Below, piece by piece: positions 50,401 to 61,300 of a DNA stretch of 64,000 nucleotides. The stretch covers positions 167,015 through 231,014 of the forward strand of contig VZSF01010484.1 in the NCBI GenBank assembly GCA_013398295.1, in the 5' to 3' direction. Origin of the DNA: Chionis minor. Taxonomy: Eukaryota; Chordata; Aves; Charadriiformes; Chionididae. Under the pieces are notes generated by a model, which ran no database searches, was not told the DNA's origin, and worked only from the letters and a program-made list of their open reading frames with translations. Position 1 is the stretch's first letter, and each line of letters starts with the position of its first letter. The position numbers and the translations under genes are program-made.

Positions 50401-53400
50401 ACATCTCCCAAGACAAAGTACACATTAACAATCTGTTCTCTAATTACCTAAAGTAACTGATGAAGTTTTAACCATTGTAGCTTAATGCATCCACACAGGC
50501 CGTACTGTCTGTTTGCAATGAAACACGTGATTCTAAGCACATCATAAAGTAATCACATCTGTAGCATATGGACTCACGTCAAATAATGTCTTGCAGTTGA
50601 TTTGACTAGTATCGATAAACAGACTACGGAAAAGGAGATGGAAAGCCGAAAAAGAGCAAATACTCTTGCCAGCTTGTTCCTAGAAAAAGTAAAAGATTTT
50701 GATAATTTCTTATGGAAAGTTACTGAAGACGAGAATGTTGCAACCACATTCAGCACGCAAAGGTAAAGAGAAGAGTTGCATACAGCAGATCTGAAATAAC
50801 AGCTACAGCCTGTGCTAATTCTTTTTTTTTTTTTTTACTTTTTTCCTCTCTCTTCTTTTGGGCAGATTCCACTTAAATTCAGAAGAGACTATCAACATGC
50901 CTCACCGTTCGAGGGATCAGTTACCAGGAGCCTTAAAGCAGTTCACTATATTATTAAGGTAACTTATGTCCAGCTTGAACAGTTATGTATCGTGCCCATT
51001 TGTATTTTAAAGCATAAAAAAGAAGCGTAAAATGAGAATTGTGTGCACGCTGAAAGCGCACAGCTCACGCTAGGCCTCAGCAAGCTGGTGTTGCTCTACC
51101 GGCTCATCCCAGCCCCCTGAGCAGGACAGGACAGCAGCCAGATGTTGGGACGGCCCCACCTTTCTGCCCCAGGGCTCCTTCCAGACACTGTCACCTCCAG
51201 CTCACACTGCTGGGAGCCCTCAGCTTCAAGGAGCAGCAGGAGCCTCCAGGCTCAGGAACGTGCATCCCAGTTTTGGGTACTGCTATCCTGACCTCCAAGC
51301 CGAAGCGTGGTAACTCAACCCTCAGCAAGCACAGGCAGCCTCTGCCTCACATTTGAAGCCAGGAGGCTTCACTGGTTACAACCACCATTGATGGGTATTG
51401 TAGTTGGGTCTCGTGTTTGCGTACTCAAAAGAAACATGATCAACTGGTTTAATACACATAGAACATCACTACCAGTATCAGCGGTTGTTAGCGGACACTA
51501 CAGATCCTTAGCAGAGAGACTTCTGTAATGGAAGTAATTGCTTCTGCATCTCCAAAATCAGACCGTCCCACCCACACTGCCTTCCTTCCAGCTTTCAGCA
51601 TTTCAGGCCTGAACTACTAGGCAGCTACAGAAGCTCAATAACTTTGACTAGGCAAAATCCTTGGCAGAAACAGACAGCCCAAATCCTGTCCTACTCAAAG
51701 TCAGCAAGTTCCACAAATGTATTTTAGCAGAGCATTTAGGGCAACGTATCTGAATATAACCGACATAAGTACTATACCTTACGGTGAATGTTGCTGTTTT
51801 CCTAGTCGTCAAGTCTCCAATGACTTCAGAGATCTTTCAACGTTATTAATCCATGGATTTGAGGCCCTTCTCATGTCATTACTAATTGGATTTTTGTACT
51901 ATGGCCATGAGAAAACCAGACTCTCAATTCGTGACACAACAGCACTGTTGTTCATGATAGGTGCACTAATCCCATTCACAGTGATTTTGGATGTTATTGC
52001 CAAATGTAAGTGTCAGTTTTCTTATAAATGTTATAAGCAATCAGAATCATAGAATTCCTAAATCAATGAAAAATTATACTTATTAATGCAACCCTAGGAT
52101 GAAACCAACCTGTTTGTTCCTGCCCTGCAGGTCATTCGGAAAGAGCTATGCTTTATCACGACTTGGAAGATGGAATGTACTCTGTTAGCCCATACTTCTT
52201 CGCTAAGGTAACTAGTTTTGTTGCCAGGAAATACAAACAGCTAGCTTTAACATTACAAAGCACAAACAAACCAAAGCCTTGTTGTATAAATGATCACATT
52301 CTTACCAGAATTTGTTCTTTTGTGTCTGCCAGCTAAGGCTATCGTTCTTGCTTCCTTGGCGTTACTGGATTAAACCTCACACTACTTTAGAGCTGTTGCC
52401 GTAGGTCATGGCTGACATCCCATCCCAGAGAGGCCGAAGAAGAATCTTTCACTGGGTGGTTTGGCCAAAACTTGAGAAACCTCAAACTCAAATTTGAGGG
52501 TTTAGACAGTTTTACATACCTCCTTATTTCATTTGCTGAGGCATCTTTGTGACTTCGATTACATGTCTTGATCTGTAAAACAAAATGCTCATATTAAATG
52601 CTAAAGCAAAGGTAAAACAGAAACGACAAAACACTGTGACATTTCCAGTAGTTATCTGCACCTGTACTGGTCAGATACAAACAACTGCATTAAGTGCATA
52701 AAGAGACAGAGTTTCTGGAGATAAACTTAGAACTTTTAAAAAATTACATTCTTTTTCACAAGGGTTTAGAATAATCCCTTCTTTGTGATGTTGCCACTGT
52801 TAGATGAGTTCTGCCTGGCATGGCATCTGTAATTTAGGTTTCCATTTCTGCACAAGATTTTAAATGCTTATTAGTGGTTGCCAAAGAAAAATATTCTTTG
52901 CATTGTGTCACAAAGATTGCACATTATTCATAGAGAAATCGATGTAATTTGTTACAAACTTAGTATTAAAGGATAGCAGCAACCCTCTTTGGAAAAATAA
53001 TCATAATACGCTGTATACATATTGTCAGATACCTGAGAAAATCTTAAGCATGTTTTTGTTTTACAATGAGTTAAGTAGTTGCTAACTGGACTGCCTTTGG
53101 GACAAAGTAGGGAAGTGACCAAGGGCCAAATTTGTCTCAAATTTGATCTGGTGCTAGGTTCAACCAAATTTGGACAAAACATACAGTTGTGATGAGTCAG
53201 TAACAGCATTACTGTTTTCAAGCACACCAGTTCTCAGGCAGAGCATCTTAAATTCTTAGAAGCTGCCAAGACTGTAACAAAACAAGAAAACAAGACACCT
53301 AATCTGTAACAAGAATCCTCTCAATTTAACAATTAGTTACAGAAATTGTCACAACTGGAGAAAAAAATTAGTGAGGATTTCAATTTCTGTTGTGGATTGT

Positions 53401-55128
53401 TTTTGCATGTCACTGACAACACCTAACAGGGAGATGATTGCATTCTAAGGGAGTAATTCCTATAGTTTTTATAAAGAGTCCATAAGAACATTAAGGTGCA
53501 TCTCAGGTGGTTTTGTAATTATCACTCAACTTATTACCTTTTTTTTTTCCTTACTGAACAGATTTTGGGGGAGCTCCCAGAACACTCTGCTTTTGTTATA
53601 ATTTATGGGGTTCCCATCTACTGGCTGGCAAACCTCGTTCCTGAGGCAGAACATTTCCTGCTGAACCTCCTCTCGGTGTGGCTGGGCATATACACTGCCC
53701 GCGTGATGGCACTTTGGCTGGCAGCACTGCTGCCAACGCTACAGCTCTCGGCCTTCTTCAGCAACGTCCTTTTCACAACGTTCTACCTGAGCGGCGGGTT
53801 TGTGATAAGCTTGGAAAACCTCTGGACAGGTAAGACAAAGCTCCCACTATCCCTCCAAACTGAAACATCGATGGTTTTCGTCAGCAACTGGTTAATGTGA
53901 GGCTGAGTAAGTCCTGTGCAGGAAAACTCAGCTGTATTCCTACCTTGGCAGTTATCTTCTCGGGTGGTGACGGGGGAGTCAGACCATTCGTTTTACATCA
54001 GTTTCTCCATCTGAAAATGAGGGAACAATAAGTTTGGTCAAAAAGCACTAGTGAAAGGCTCGATTTTTTCATGGTTGCTAAATTTTTCAGTAAAAAGAAT
54101 TATATCCAGCAGATGAAGATTGAGCTGCAGCGAGGCTTAGTTGACAGGGGGAGTTTGATGGGTATGGGTATTACCTCTCTCCTAATTTTCCGTCTTCAGA
54201 TAATAATGTAAAATATATCTACCATTTTGTCCAATAGTAAACTGTTATATGTTTACAGCCTCTTATCAAGAAATTAGACTAACCTGCTGCATTTGGCAGC
54301 AACCCAGCAGTTTTTGAGGTCTCAAGTAAGTTTTGTGTGTGCACATAAACTTCTTTCTGCCGTTTTTTTTTTTTCCAGTTCCGTTTTGGGTTTCTAAAAT
54401 CTCTTTTCTCAGATGGAATTTTCAAAGCATGATGCAAATTCAGTTCACTGACCTTACATACGAAATGACCGTTGGAAATACTACCTTTCAAATACCGGGG
54501 AAACTTGTAAGTCACTAATAAAAATGCTTACAAACATTTGATAACTGAATAGAATGCTATTTATATGCCCAGCGTATTTAAGTAGATGTTGTAGGCTTCA
54601 TGTTTGGCAAGCACTAAATCCATACATGAAGTCACGTTACACTTGGTATATTTTAAATTTGTCCCTACAGATACCCCTACAGCAGTCACTCCTTTTATCC
54701 TTTTCTTTTTAGTGGAAGAGGAAAAAAAGAAAAGAAAAGAAAAAGAAGAATAAAGGGCAACTATTTTTGATACAATCCCCAACTGCGTGTTTGCTGAAAT
54801 TGTTTAGAAGCGGAACTGTATTCCTCTGGAATACCACAGCCCCCGGATAGAGCGTAGCTGCAGCCAGCTATCAAACCGCTCCAAAGGGTGTGGGAAAGGC
54901 GGCAGGGAAGCTCACACGTAGAACACACTTCACAGAGCCAGCATGAAAATTCTGTGTCCATTCCTAATTTTGCATTATCTGTGCTTACAGGTCACTGAGG
55001 CTCTGGACCTGGACTCCCACCCTCTCTACGTGAGCTATCTCATCCACGCTGGCATCGCTTGCAGCTTCCTGCTTTTGTACTACTTATCTCTGAGGTTCAT
55101 CAAGCAGAAATCACACCAAGACTGGTAA
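41389..55128 (+). CDS. ABCG8: ATP-binding cassette sterol transporter, subfamily G member 8 (sterolin-2)
   Basis: Thirteen coding exons join to 685 codons plus stop (human: 673): 41389-41472, 42858-42962, 43764-43920, 45924-46162, 46582-46714, 48424-48693, 50597-50762, 50866-50958, 51806-52005, 52131-52207, 53562-53829, 54379-54506 and 54991-55128. It is the obligate partner of ABCG5 in sterol export. The nucleotide-binding domain has Walker A GSTGGGKT (113-120), signature VSGGE (221-225), Walker B LILDE (242-246, Glu246) and switch His278. The membrane domain spans roughly residues 410-680. A sequon at Asn631 matches the human glycosylation site, and the protein ends IKQKSHQDW. The human Walker A is degenerate (GCGRAS); here the lysine is present. 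An in-frame TGA lies upstream at 41287. Met1 has a poor context (T at -3) and Met5 (41401) a better one (A at -3), so translation may start at either. Confidence 0.97.
42858..42962 (+). CDS. ABCG8: ABCG8 coding exon 2
   Basis: Residues 29-63, including [20 protein letters not shown] followed by KELNYQ, almost the human pattern. Phase 0 at both ends; donor gtaaaa. Confidence 0.95.
43764..43920 (+). CDS. ABCG8: ABCG8 coding exon 3
   Basis: Residues 64-115 plus one base, from [20 protein letters not shown] to [14 protein letters not shown]. It ends inside Walker A. Donor gtaaga. Confidence 0.95.
44066..44095. repeat. 15-base perfect tandem duplication
   Basis: GTATGAGGAAACAAA occurs twice head to tail (44066-44080 and 44081-44095) in ABCG8 intron 3, just before a G-rich tract. 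Confidence 0.9.
44106..44130 (+). repeat. G-rich tract, G-quadruplex candidate
   Basis: A 25-base run that is G except for three C residues, on the sense strand of ABCG8 intron 3. Its G runs of 5 and 13 could form a quadruplex in DNA or pre-mRNA. Confidence 0.7.
45924..46162 (+). CDS. ABCG8: ABCG8 coding exon 4, Walker A and Q-loop
   Basis: Residues 116-195. It completes a canonical Walker A ([12 protein letters not shown]; Lys119 codon at 45932-45934), then [20 protein letters not shown] with the Q-loop. Donor gtaatt. Confidence 0.96.
46582..46714 (+). CDS. ABCG8: ABCG8 coding exon 5, ABC signature
   Basis: Residues 196-239 plus one base: [20 protein letters not shown], then [20 protein letters not shown]. 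Donor gtgagc. Confidence 0.96.
48424..48693 (+). CDS. ABCG8: ABCG8 coding exon 6, Walker B and H-loop
   Basis: Residues 240-329 plus one base: [37 protein letters not shown] and [11 protein letters not shown]. Donor gttagt. Confidence 0.97.
50597..50762 (+). CDS. ABCG8: ABCG8 coding exon 7
   Basis: Residues 330-384 plus two bases: [20 protein letters not shown], then the helical linker with [15 protein letters not shown]. Donor gtaaag. Confidence 0.93.
50866..50958 (+). CDS. ABCG8: ABCG8 coding exon 8
   Basis: Residues 385-415 plus two bases, the variable linker ending [12 protein letters not shown]. It follows intron 7 of only 103 bases, which has a long polypyrimidine tract. Confidence 0.92.
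51806..52005 (+). CDS. ABCG8: ABCG8 coding exon 9
   Basis: Residues 416-482 plus one base: [20 protein letters not shown], first membrane helices, and [20 protein letters not shown]. Donor gtaagt. Confidence 0.95.
52131..52207 (+). CDS. ABCG8: ABCG8 coding exon 10
   Basis: Residues 483-508: [20 protein letters not shown] and PYFFAK, nearly the human sequence. Donor gtaact. Confidence 0.95.
53562..53829 (+). CDS. ABCG8: ABCG8 coding exon 11
   Basis: Residues 509-597 plus one base: [20 protein letters not shown], several membrane helices, and [16 protein letters not shown]. Donor gtaaga. Confidence 0.95.
54379..54506 (+). CDS. ABCG8: ABCG8 coding exon 12
   Basis: Residues 598-640: [20 protein letters not shown], then extracellular-loop sequence with the GNTT sequon (Asn631). 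Donor gtaagt. Confidence 0.95.
54717..54752 (+). repeat. Polypurine tract in ABCG8 intron 12
   Basis: About 36 bases of A and G with AAAAG units, preceded by a T/C-rich stretch (54688-54710), so a fold-back is possible. Confidence 0.6.
54991..55128 (+). CDS. ABCG8: ABCG8 coding exon 13 with stop codon
   Basis: Residues 641-685 and TAA at 55126-55128: [20 protein letters not shown], the last helix, and the tail [12 protein letters not shown]. Confidence 0.96.
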   Translation, partial: VTEALDLDSHPLYVSYLIHAGIACSFLLLYYLSLRFIKQKSHQDW

Positions 55129-55364
55129 CAGCGAGCCACGCGGAGGGGGCAGCAGGTTACAGCGTCCCTCGCAAGAAATCAGGGAAAGGCACGAGCTTAT
55201 TTTCGGTCACCTCCGCGGCGGGCACCTGCTGGGAGCGCTGGCTGAGGCCCGCCCGGCCGGCCACAGGATGGCAGCAGAACTCCAGGAGTCGGAAGGCGGC
55301 TGTGCTCCTCCGGGAACCTGCAAGGAACTGGGGCTTCAGCTTGGGGCTGGGTTTCACGTGGGCA

Positions 55365-55488
55365 TTTTTTTGTGTTTGGATGGTTTGGGGGGTTTTTGTT
55401 TGTTTGGCTGGGGTTTTTTTGTTTTGTTTTGGGTTTTTTGTTTGTTGGTGGTGTGTGTTTGGTTTGGGGTTTTTTGTTTGTTTATTTG
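55365..55488 (+). repeat. G/T-only tract in the ABCG8 3' UTR
   Basis: About 120 bases composed almost wholly of G and T, with GTTTGTTTG units and several runs of three to six G. The complement is A/C only. In RNA it would be a long GU-rich element, the kind bound by CELF proteins. It is also low-complexity DNA. Confidence 0.85.
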
Positions 55489-56179
55489 ACACGAGGGTTT
55501 TATAGGTGACAAAACACTTCTGAGTCCTCCACACCTTGAAACATTCCGAGCTATGGGACACTGATTTAAAAGGACGCACCCCGCTTTGCAACAGCTGATG
55601 TTTTAGTCCATCAGGTTTGAACGCAGCCAGACCACGTACTTAAATTCAGAGAGCTGTGAGGGAAGCAAGATGAGCACACAGAAAGCGCTACGTTCCGTAG
55701 CACGTATAACATCCAACGCTCAGAAGAACAGCGTAGAGGAAAGTGACACACAAGATTTCACTGACGCACCAGGAGAACGTGCAAGAATGGAAAAAACACA
55801 ACTGTTAACAATTTTGTATTGTTTCTACTTGCTTACATGTTTTTAGGCTTTGCCTTTGTGTTCCAGTTAGATGCTAATTGGTGCCCAGAATGGGTATTTT
55901 CTTGCTGTACAGATGATTTCTTGTAACGGATAATTTTATCACACTTTCTTGGATATATTTCCACAGTATAAATACACACCAAGTGATTGTTACTAATCAC
56001 GTCTTTCTCCCTGGCAATACAAACCACAGCAATTTGACAAGTTCCTAAGCTTCTCAGGTAGAAAATACCAAACCTGCCCCTCTAGTAATTAAAAATCTAA
56101 TGGTGCAATCTATGAAATGCTTGCAATAGTGCACCTAGTTATGCTCAGGAAACAAATACTCAGAAAATTAGTAACAGTA

Positions 56180-56185
56180 AATAAA
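56180..56185 (+). terminator. ABCG8: Candidate polyadenylation signal, ABCG8
   Basis: AATAAA about 1.05 kb after the stop codon, with ATTAAA 92 bases upstream as an alternative. Confidence 0.4.
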
Positions 56186-56529
56186 TGGCTGCAATTCACA
56201 GTCATGGCAAATGCACATGCAAATTAGGCATACAGTTGTTGCAAGCATTTTATGAGATTAGCTTACTTGATTTTAAATGTTTGGATGTGTACCTCTGTGC
56301 GTATATACGGAGACCAAAAGCACATTGTCTACTTTCATTTACATGTTGCACACGGTGGAAAACTCCTAGTGTTATCGACTATAAAGCCCTAGATACTGTT
56401 ATGTAAATCCCCCACCCCCCCTTTTATTTTATTTAAGAAATAAGAATGGAAGAACATCAATATTTTATTATTCTATTTGGCAATTAGGGCTGCCACATTA
56501 CTTTCCACAAATTCCATCTGGTAATAAAT

Positions 56530-57540
56530 TCCCAGGAAAACCCTCGTCGAAAGATGTTAAGCAGGTCTGATAAAATTAACAGCTTCAGCCCAAGGCAGCA
56601 GCAGGAATCTAAAGCACTCCAAGGTTTTTCTAAGGTGAATCCTACCATTTCTTTCTGGTTCTGCTGCACTCGATTTTGAAAAATAACACTTGATCTGATC
56701 TCAGTGCCATTTTGAAATTATCAGATTTTCATTGCCTTTTAATGGCAAAGCCAATTCTTTCAGTCCAATTCAGCATCATTAAATTGTCAGAACAGCAGCT
56801 TCCTGTTTGATTCTTAATTATTCCTTTTTATTATATTTAAGACACTTAATTTTTTTTTTGAAGTGGTTTACTCTTCTTTGTAATGATCTGTTGTGATTAG
56901 AATCTCTTTTATATTACACTGAAGTTTTAAGGGTATATATTGGTACTTCTAGTCTAAACCTCTATTTTCAAGGTATTTAGAGGATTAAATTCTAGGCTGA
57001 CTCTCTGTTGTGAATTCACTTTGATGTTTCGTAAAAAAAAGGAGAGACACAATGGGAGAAATTAAAGACATAAGGGACAGCTCTGAATTTTAGGGGCATA
57101 TTGTCAGGCACGGAAATCTTCAGGCATCTAGATAAGAACATACCATAGCCTTAACTTTGAATTTCCTTCCTTTTGTGAAATTAGTCAGCCCGCTGACATT
57201 ACTTAAACAGCCTTTTTCAATTTAAAATTCCACCCTCCTAACATTATGCAGCAGGACCAAGCGGTGTGAGTGTTTCCGAGGTGGTGTTATGACAAGGGTA
57301 GATGTATACATAATGGGGACTTGAGCGGTGAGCCTCGGCACAGCCATCATGCGGGGTGGAGGAAGAGCTATCATAGGATGTGGCCAGGCCCGTGTTTACA
57401 CAGAAAAAGCTCATATTCTGTATACTACAATTACATTAGCACGCTGCCTATGATCATATCTTGTTTCCTTGATGCCTAGAGATGGGGAATATAGGCTGTG
57501 ATTATTGTTGCAGGCTTTAAGCAATAAGAAGAGAGGAGCC
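56530..57540. other. Intergenic sequence downstream of ABCG8
   Basis: AT-rich DNA without an exon, RNA gene or repeat that I can support. Confidence 0.5.
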
Positions 57541-57980
57541 TTGAAATACCGGCAATTAGCGCTCACGCCTAACAATAGCGTGCCGTGGGGCTGCGTAGGG
57601 AGAAGAGCACCGGGAAGAGTGGGCGGATGACACACAACCTGCCCCACTGGCGCTACCGGGAGCTGAAAAGCAGCACAAGTTTAGGGGGGACGATCACGCC
57701 GCACGCTTCGGCCGCTGCGTTCCTGCCCTGCTTCACCTTAGTCGCGTGCGGGGAAAGGTTTCGCCCTGCCGCAGTGGAGCTGCAGCTGCTGCCGCCGCAA
57801 AAAAGAGAGTGGTTAGTGAGGAGACAGGAATCTTCCTGCGAGTTCTAACTGAGGCTAAATGTCATCGTGTTGTTTCAGCACACCTTCGCTCTCCACGTTT
57901 CAGAGTAGCCGCTCCTTTTCCTTCGCCTCCCCGGCGTCGGCAGCAGCCGGGTGCGCCCGCCCGCCTGTATCAGTGAGAGC
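57541..57980. promoter_or_regulatory. Orphan CpG island
   Basis: I counted about 37 CpG dinucleotides in 57541-57980, roughly the number expected from its base composition. Flanking DNA is CpG-poor, with weaker enrichment continuing to about 58350. It has several GC-rich blocks and an AP-1-type TGAGTCA at 57981-57987. No coding exon is visible nearby, and the ABCG8 stop is 2.4 kb upstream. It could be the promoter of a non-coding RNA, a distal enhancer, or the start of an unrecognised gene. Confidence 0.6.
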
Positions 57981-58349
57981 TGAGTCACAGCAGCCCACAG
58001 CAATCAACACATGAAGAGCCAAGACCAGGAGCGGGATCCCACCTGAAACTCACGCTCCTGCCCCTTCCACGCGTGGACAACGCTTCCTTCCTTACGGACC
58101 TAAGCACTGCAGTAAGGCAGATCCACTATTCCGGCGGGACACTGCCCGCCTCTCTGACAACCTTGCCGTCCCGAGGATTCACCTGCTACTGTCTTTGCTC
58201 TCCTGCCACCTCCCCGGGCAGGTTCGGGAAAGACCTCCTCAGCTGTACGCCACAGTCCCCCCTACTGCAGGCAACCCAGGCACCGCAAAGCTGGTTGTGG
58301 AACGGCACCACGTCTCGTGGGTCACAAGCTGGCTTGCCCAAAACGCTGC

Positions 58350-61300
58350 CGGAACTGCCCCGTGCATGACCCGGCTGCAACAAACAGGCTATGGGGCCTG
58401 CAGTCCGCGTACACACCAAATTTGGGAATGGGAACGTCAAATACAAGCAATGACGATATAAGGAAAATTCACCAAACGCAGAATCAGAAAAATAATTTAA
58501 AAAAAAAAATCTGCGTTGGTTACATGGATGCTATAAAAATAAAGCAGCGTGTGGACAACAGAACTGTGTGTTGTGTGTTGTTACAACACCTCTATGTACT
58601 AGAGGTGTCCTACCTGTAAAGAAACAGATAAGAAAAATATGCCTTTATTACTTCAAGTATTTAAGTCGGGAAGAGGTGGGAAGTTCTTCCCCAGCCTCCA
58701 CTCCAAGTTTACGCAGTCTCCATTTGGCAAAAGGGACAAACTTTTTTAGCACTGGAAAACGGACTATAGAAACGCTGCTTTGCATATTGGCTCGTGGCAG
58801 GCCTCCAAAATACTTTTAACTCGTCATTTGGAAAGGATTAGCTTTCACTCTGGCTAAGCTAAATTAATAAGTAGCTGTTGGAAGTTTCATCCCATATTTG
58901 TTCATTGCAAAACACATTCAGAAATGCTAAATCAGTAACAAGTATCAATAGCCTTCCCTTTTCATTAAAAAAACCCCACAAAATTCCTTTAAAAAAATAA
59001 ATCACAGACAATATGCTATGCAAAGTGACTCTATGGGTAAGAAATTGCAGGTGTTGGTATGTCCACTTGTACCAGAAATAACAAACCTTTCAGGTTTTAG
59101 CGACAATGATTAATTTTAATGGCAGTAGACAAGAAACAGTGTACATGGAGCTCTGTGACATGCTGCTTCTTTTTTTTTTTATACTCTGGGAGCCAAGACA
59201 AGCCCTTCATACGTTAGCAGCTATTAATTAAGGCAACAATGTTTAAGCAGTGGGTTGAGGTAATTTTAAAACTGCTTAACCCTTTTAAGAACTGATGAGC
59301 TTTAAAAAGCATAAATATATGTGCGTGTATTCATATTAATATGTATATGTAGAGGTACCTGCATGAAGAGATTACATATATGTGTGTACACATACACACA
59401 CAACCGTAATGCCTATGACAGCTCATAAATTTTTTTCAGGGAATATTCAAAAAGCAATTCAGATCCACAATTTACAAAAGCGCTGTAGCCAATTTATATA
59501 ATTAATTATAAACCTGTTTGTTGATGTTTATTTTGTCACTAAATCAAGCTTACGGTTATTCTGAATTGCCAATTTCATTGGCATTATTTTGTTTTCATGG
59601 TCACAATTTGATACTTTTAATGCTTCCAGTGCTAAGAAACTGCAACTTAACAGACTCCTCTCAACCTTCGCACCATGGTTCCAAAACCAGCATCTCCCAT
59701 CAACAACACATTTGGATCTTTTGCTCCTTTTTAAGCATCTAATCAGATTTTCCTCAGATTCCTGGCATATCACAGCACTGCATTCTGCCTCACCTTAATT
59801 TTTCATGTTTAGCAAGTGGGTTTAGAGGCATAGAACTACTCACCATATGGTGAGTAAACGAACAATGCCACTTGCCTGAAAAATAATTTGTATTTTGTAC
59901 AGAAGCAAATTAGCCCACAAGACAGTCATCTACTATTTCAGTACTGAATTTTCAAGCAAATGCATAAACCGGAAATCTATGAACGTTCAAAAAAGAGTCA
60001 AAACCAAAGTGTGCAATGCCTTGAGATGATACACAACTGTGCCAGTTAACATCGTCATTCTTCAAGACAGTCACTTTTATTTACTGGGAGCCAAGGGAAG
60101 AGTTTAGAAAACAACAAACTTTTTTTAAAATAAAAAAGACTTTATGTTTCACCGAGAAAATCAGAAGGAAAAAAAAAAAGTAGCCCCTCTGCTATGTCAG
60201 TCCAGCCTCCACCAGCAGCTCCTCCCTGGCACAAGTGAACATCTTCCCTCTCGCCATGCGAGTCGTGATGCCGAGTGCCCCAAAAGAACCGAGTAGCACC
60301 TTAGCGATTGCTTTTCGACGAACACCCAAAATCTTCCACTGCTCTTACTTAAAAATAGCTAATCACCTTGCGGCAGCGCTTCAACTAATTGTAGAAAGGC
60401 ACAAAGCCAAAAAATGGGAGTTCCAAAGCAGGCAACCATAAAATGCACTGCACAAACCGAAAACTTTGAAAAACAGGACACGAGCTGCCCTAATTAGCTG
60501 CCTCCAGCTGCAGGATGTTCCCTTCCGCAAGGCAGTCCTTGGATTTCCAAGTCTTGGCTCGCAATTCCTAGCAATAGGGGCAGGAGCTGCCACCCCCACG
60601 GAGCGGCAGGGGCATTTCGGGCCAGCAGGAACAGTCGCCCTCCCACCACTCCCACAGCAATTCGGCGCACAGCAGCTCCGGCCCTTCCCATGGCATGCTG
60701 TACCTGCTTCCCTGCCTTTCCCCTTGTACCCGCAGCTCCGACAGCAATCACGTTAAAAAAAGAATTTTGGCCAAATATTATTACCACCTAGAAAAGCGGG
60801 CTGTCTGATCACAGCAGAGCTCAGCACCGCCAAATGCTTTGGACAGGCTTGCGTCAGGTTTGTCCCTTCTAAAAGCAAGACAAAAGAAAGGCGAATGAAT
60901 ATTTAGCTTTATATACTTCACAGGGAATTTCTCAGTGCTGCTTCTGCATTAGAAAAACGTCTTGCAGCTTTGTAGCACGTTCAGTGTCAGGCGCGTGATA
61001 AATTTCCACTGGGGAAAACTCTTGTACATGACTGACAATAGTAAAGCCACAAATTACCGTAATTTTATGCCCCCTGCAGCTAGTGGTATAAAACATAGTT
61101 TTCAACCTTGTTTTTACTTGCTGAATTTAGACAAATTTATAATGTTATTGATGTCAGTGAGAAAGACACTCAAAATGCAGAAATTGTATTCCTGGGCATA
61201 AAAAGAATTGGAGCACAGTATTTTATATGTACTGTAGATGACAAAAAATATGATTGTCATTAAAACTATTAAAAAAAGATGGAAAACTAAAGGGTGTTTT

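Larger units (their letters stand above)
55129..56190 (+). other. ABCG8: Probable ABCG8 3' UTR
   Basis: There is no open frame of note on the sense strand apart from composition artefacts. The first AATAAA-type signals after the stop are ATTAAA at 56088-56093 and AATAAA at 56180-56185, with another AATAAA at 56523-56528. The UTR length is inferred from these and may be shorter. Confidence 0.45.

Noticed and set aside
52043..52055. Possible 3' tip of a CR1 retrotransposon (AGAATCATAGAAT)
   Set aside because: Only 13 bases match the terminal octamer pattern and the flanking DNA lacks any CR1 body sequence.
55157..55591. 144-codon Thr/Lys/Gln/Pro-rich frame on the minus strand
   Set aside because: It is the complement of the G/T-only tract, which contains no T-first stops on that strand; a low-complexity artefact.
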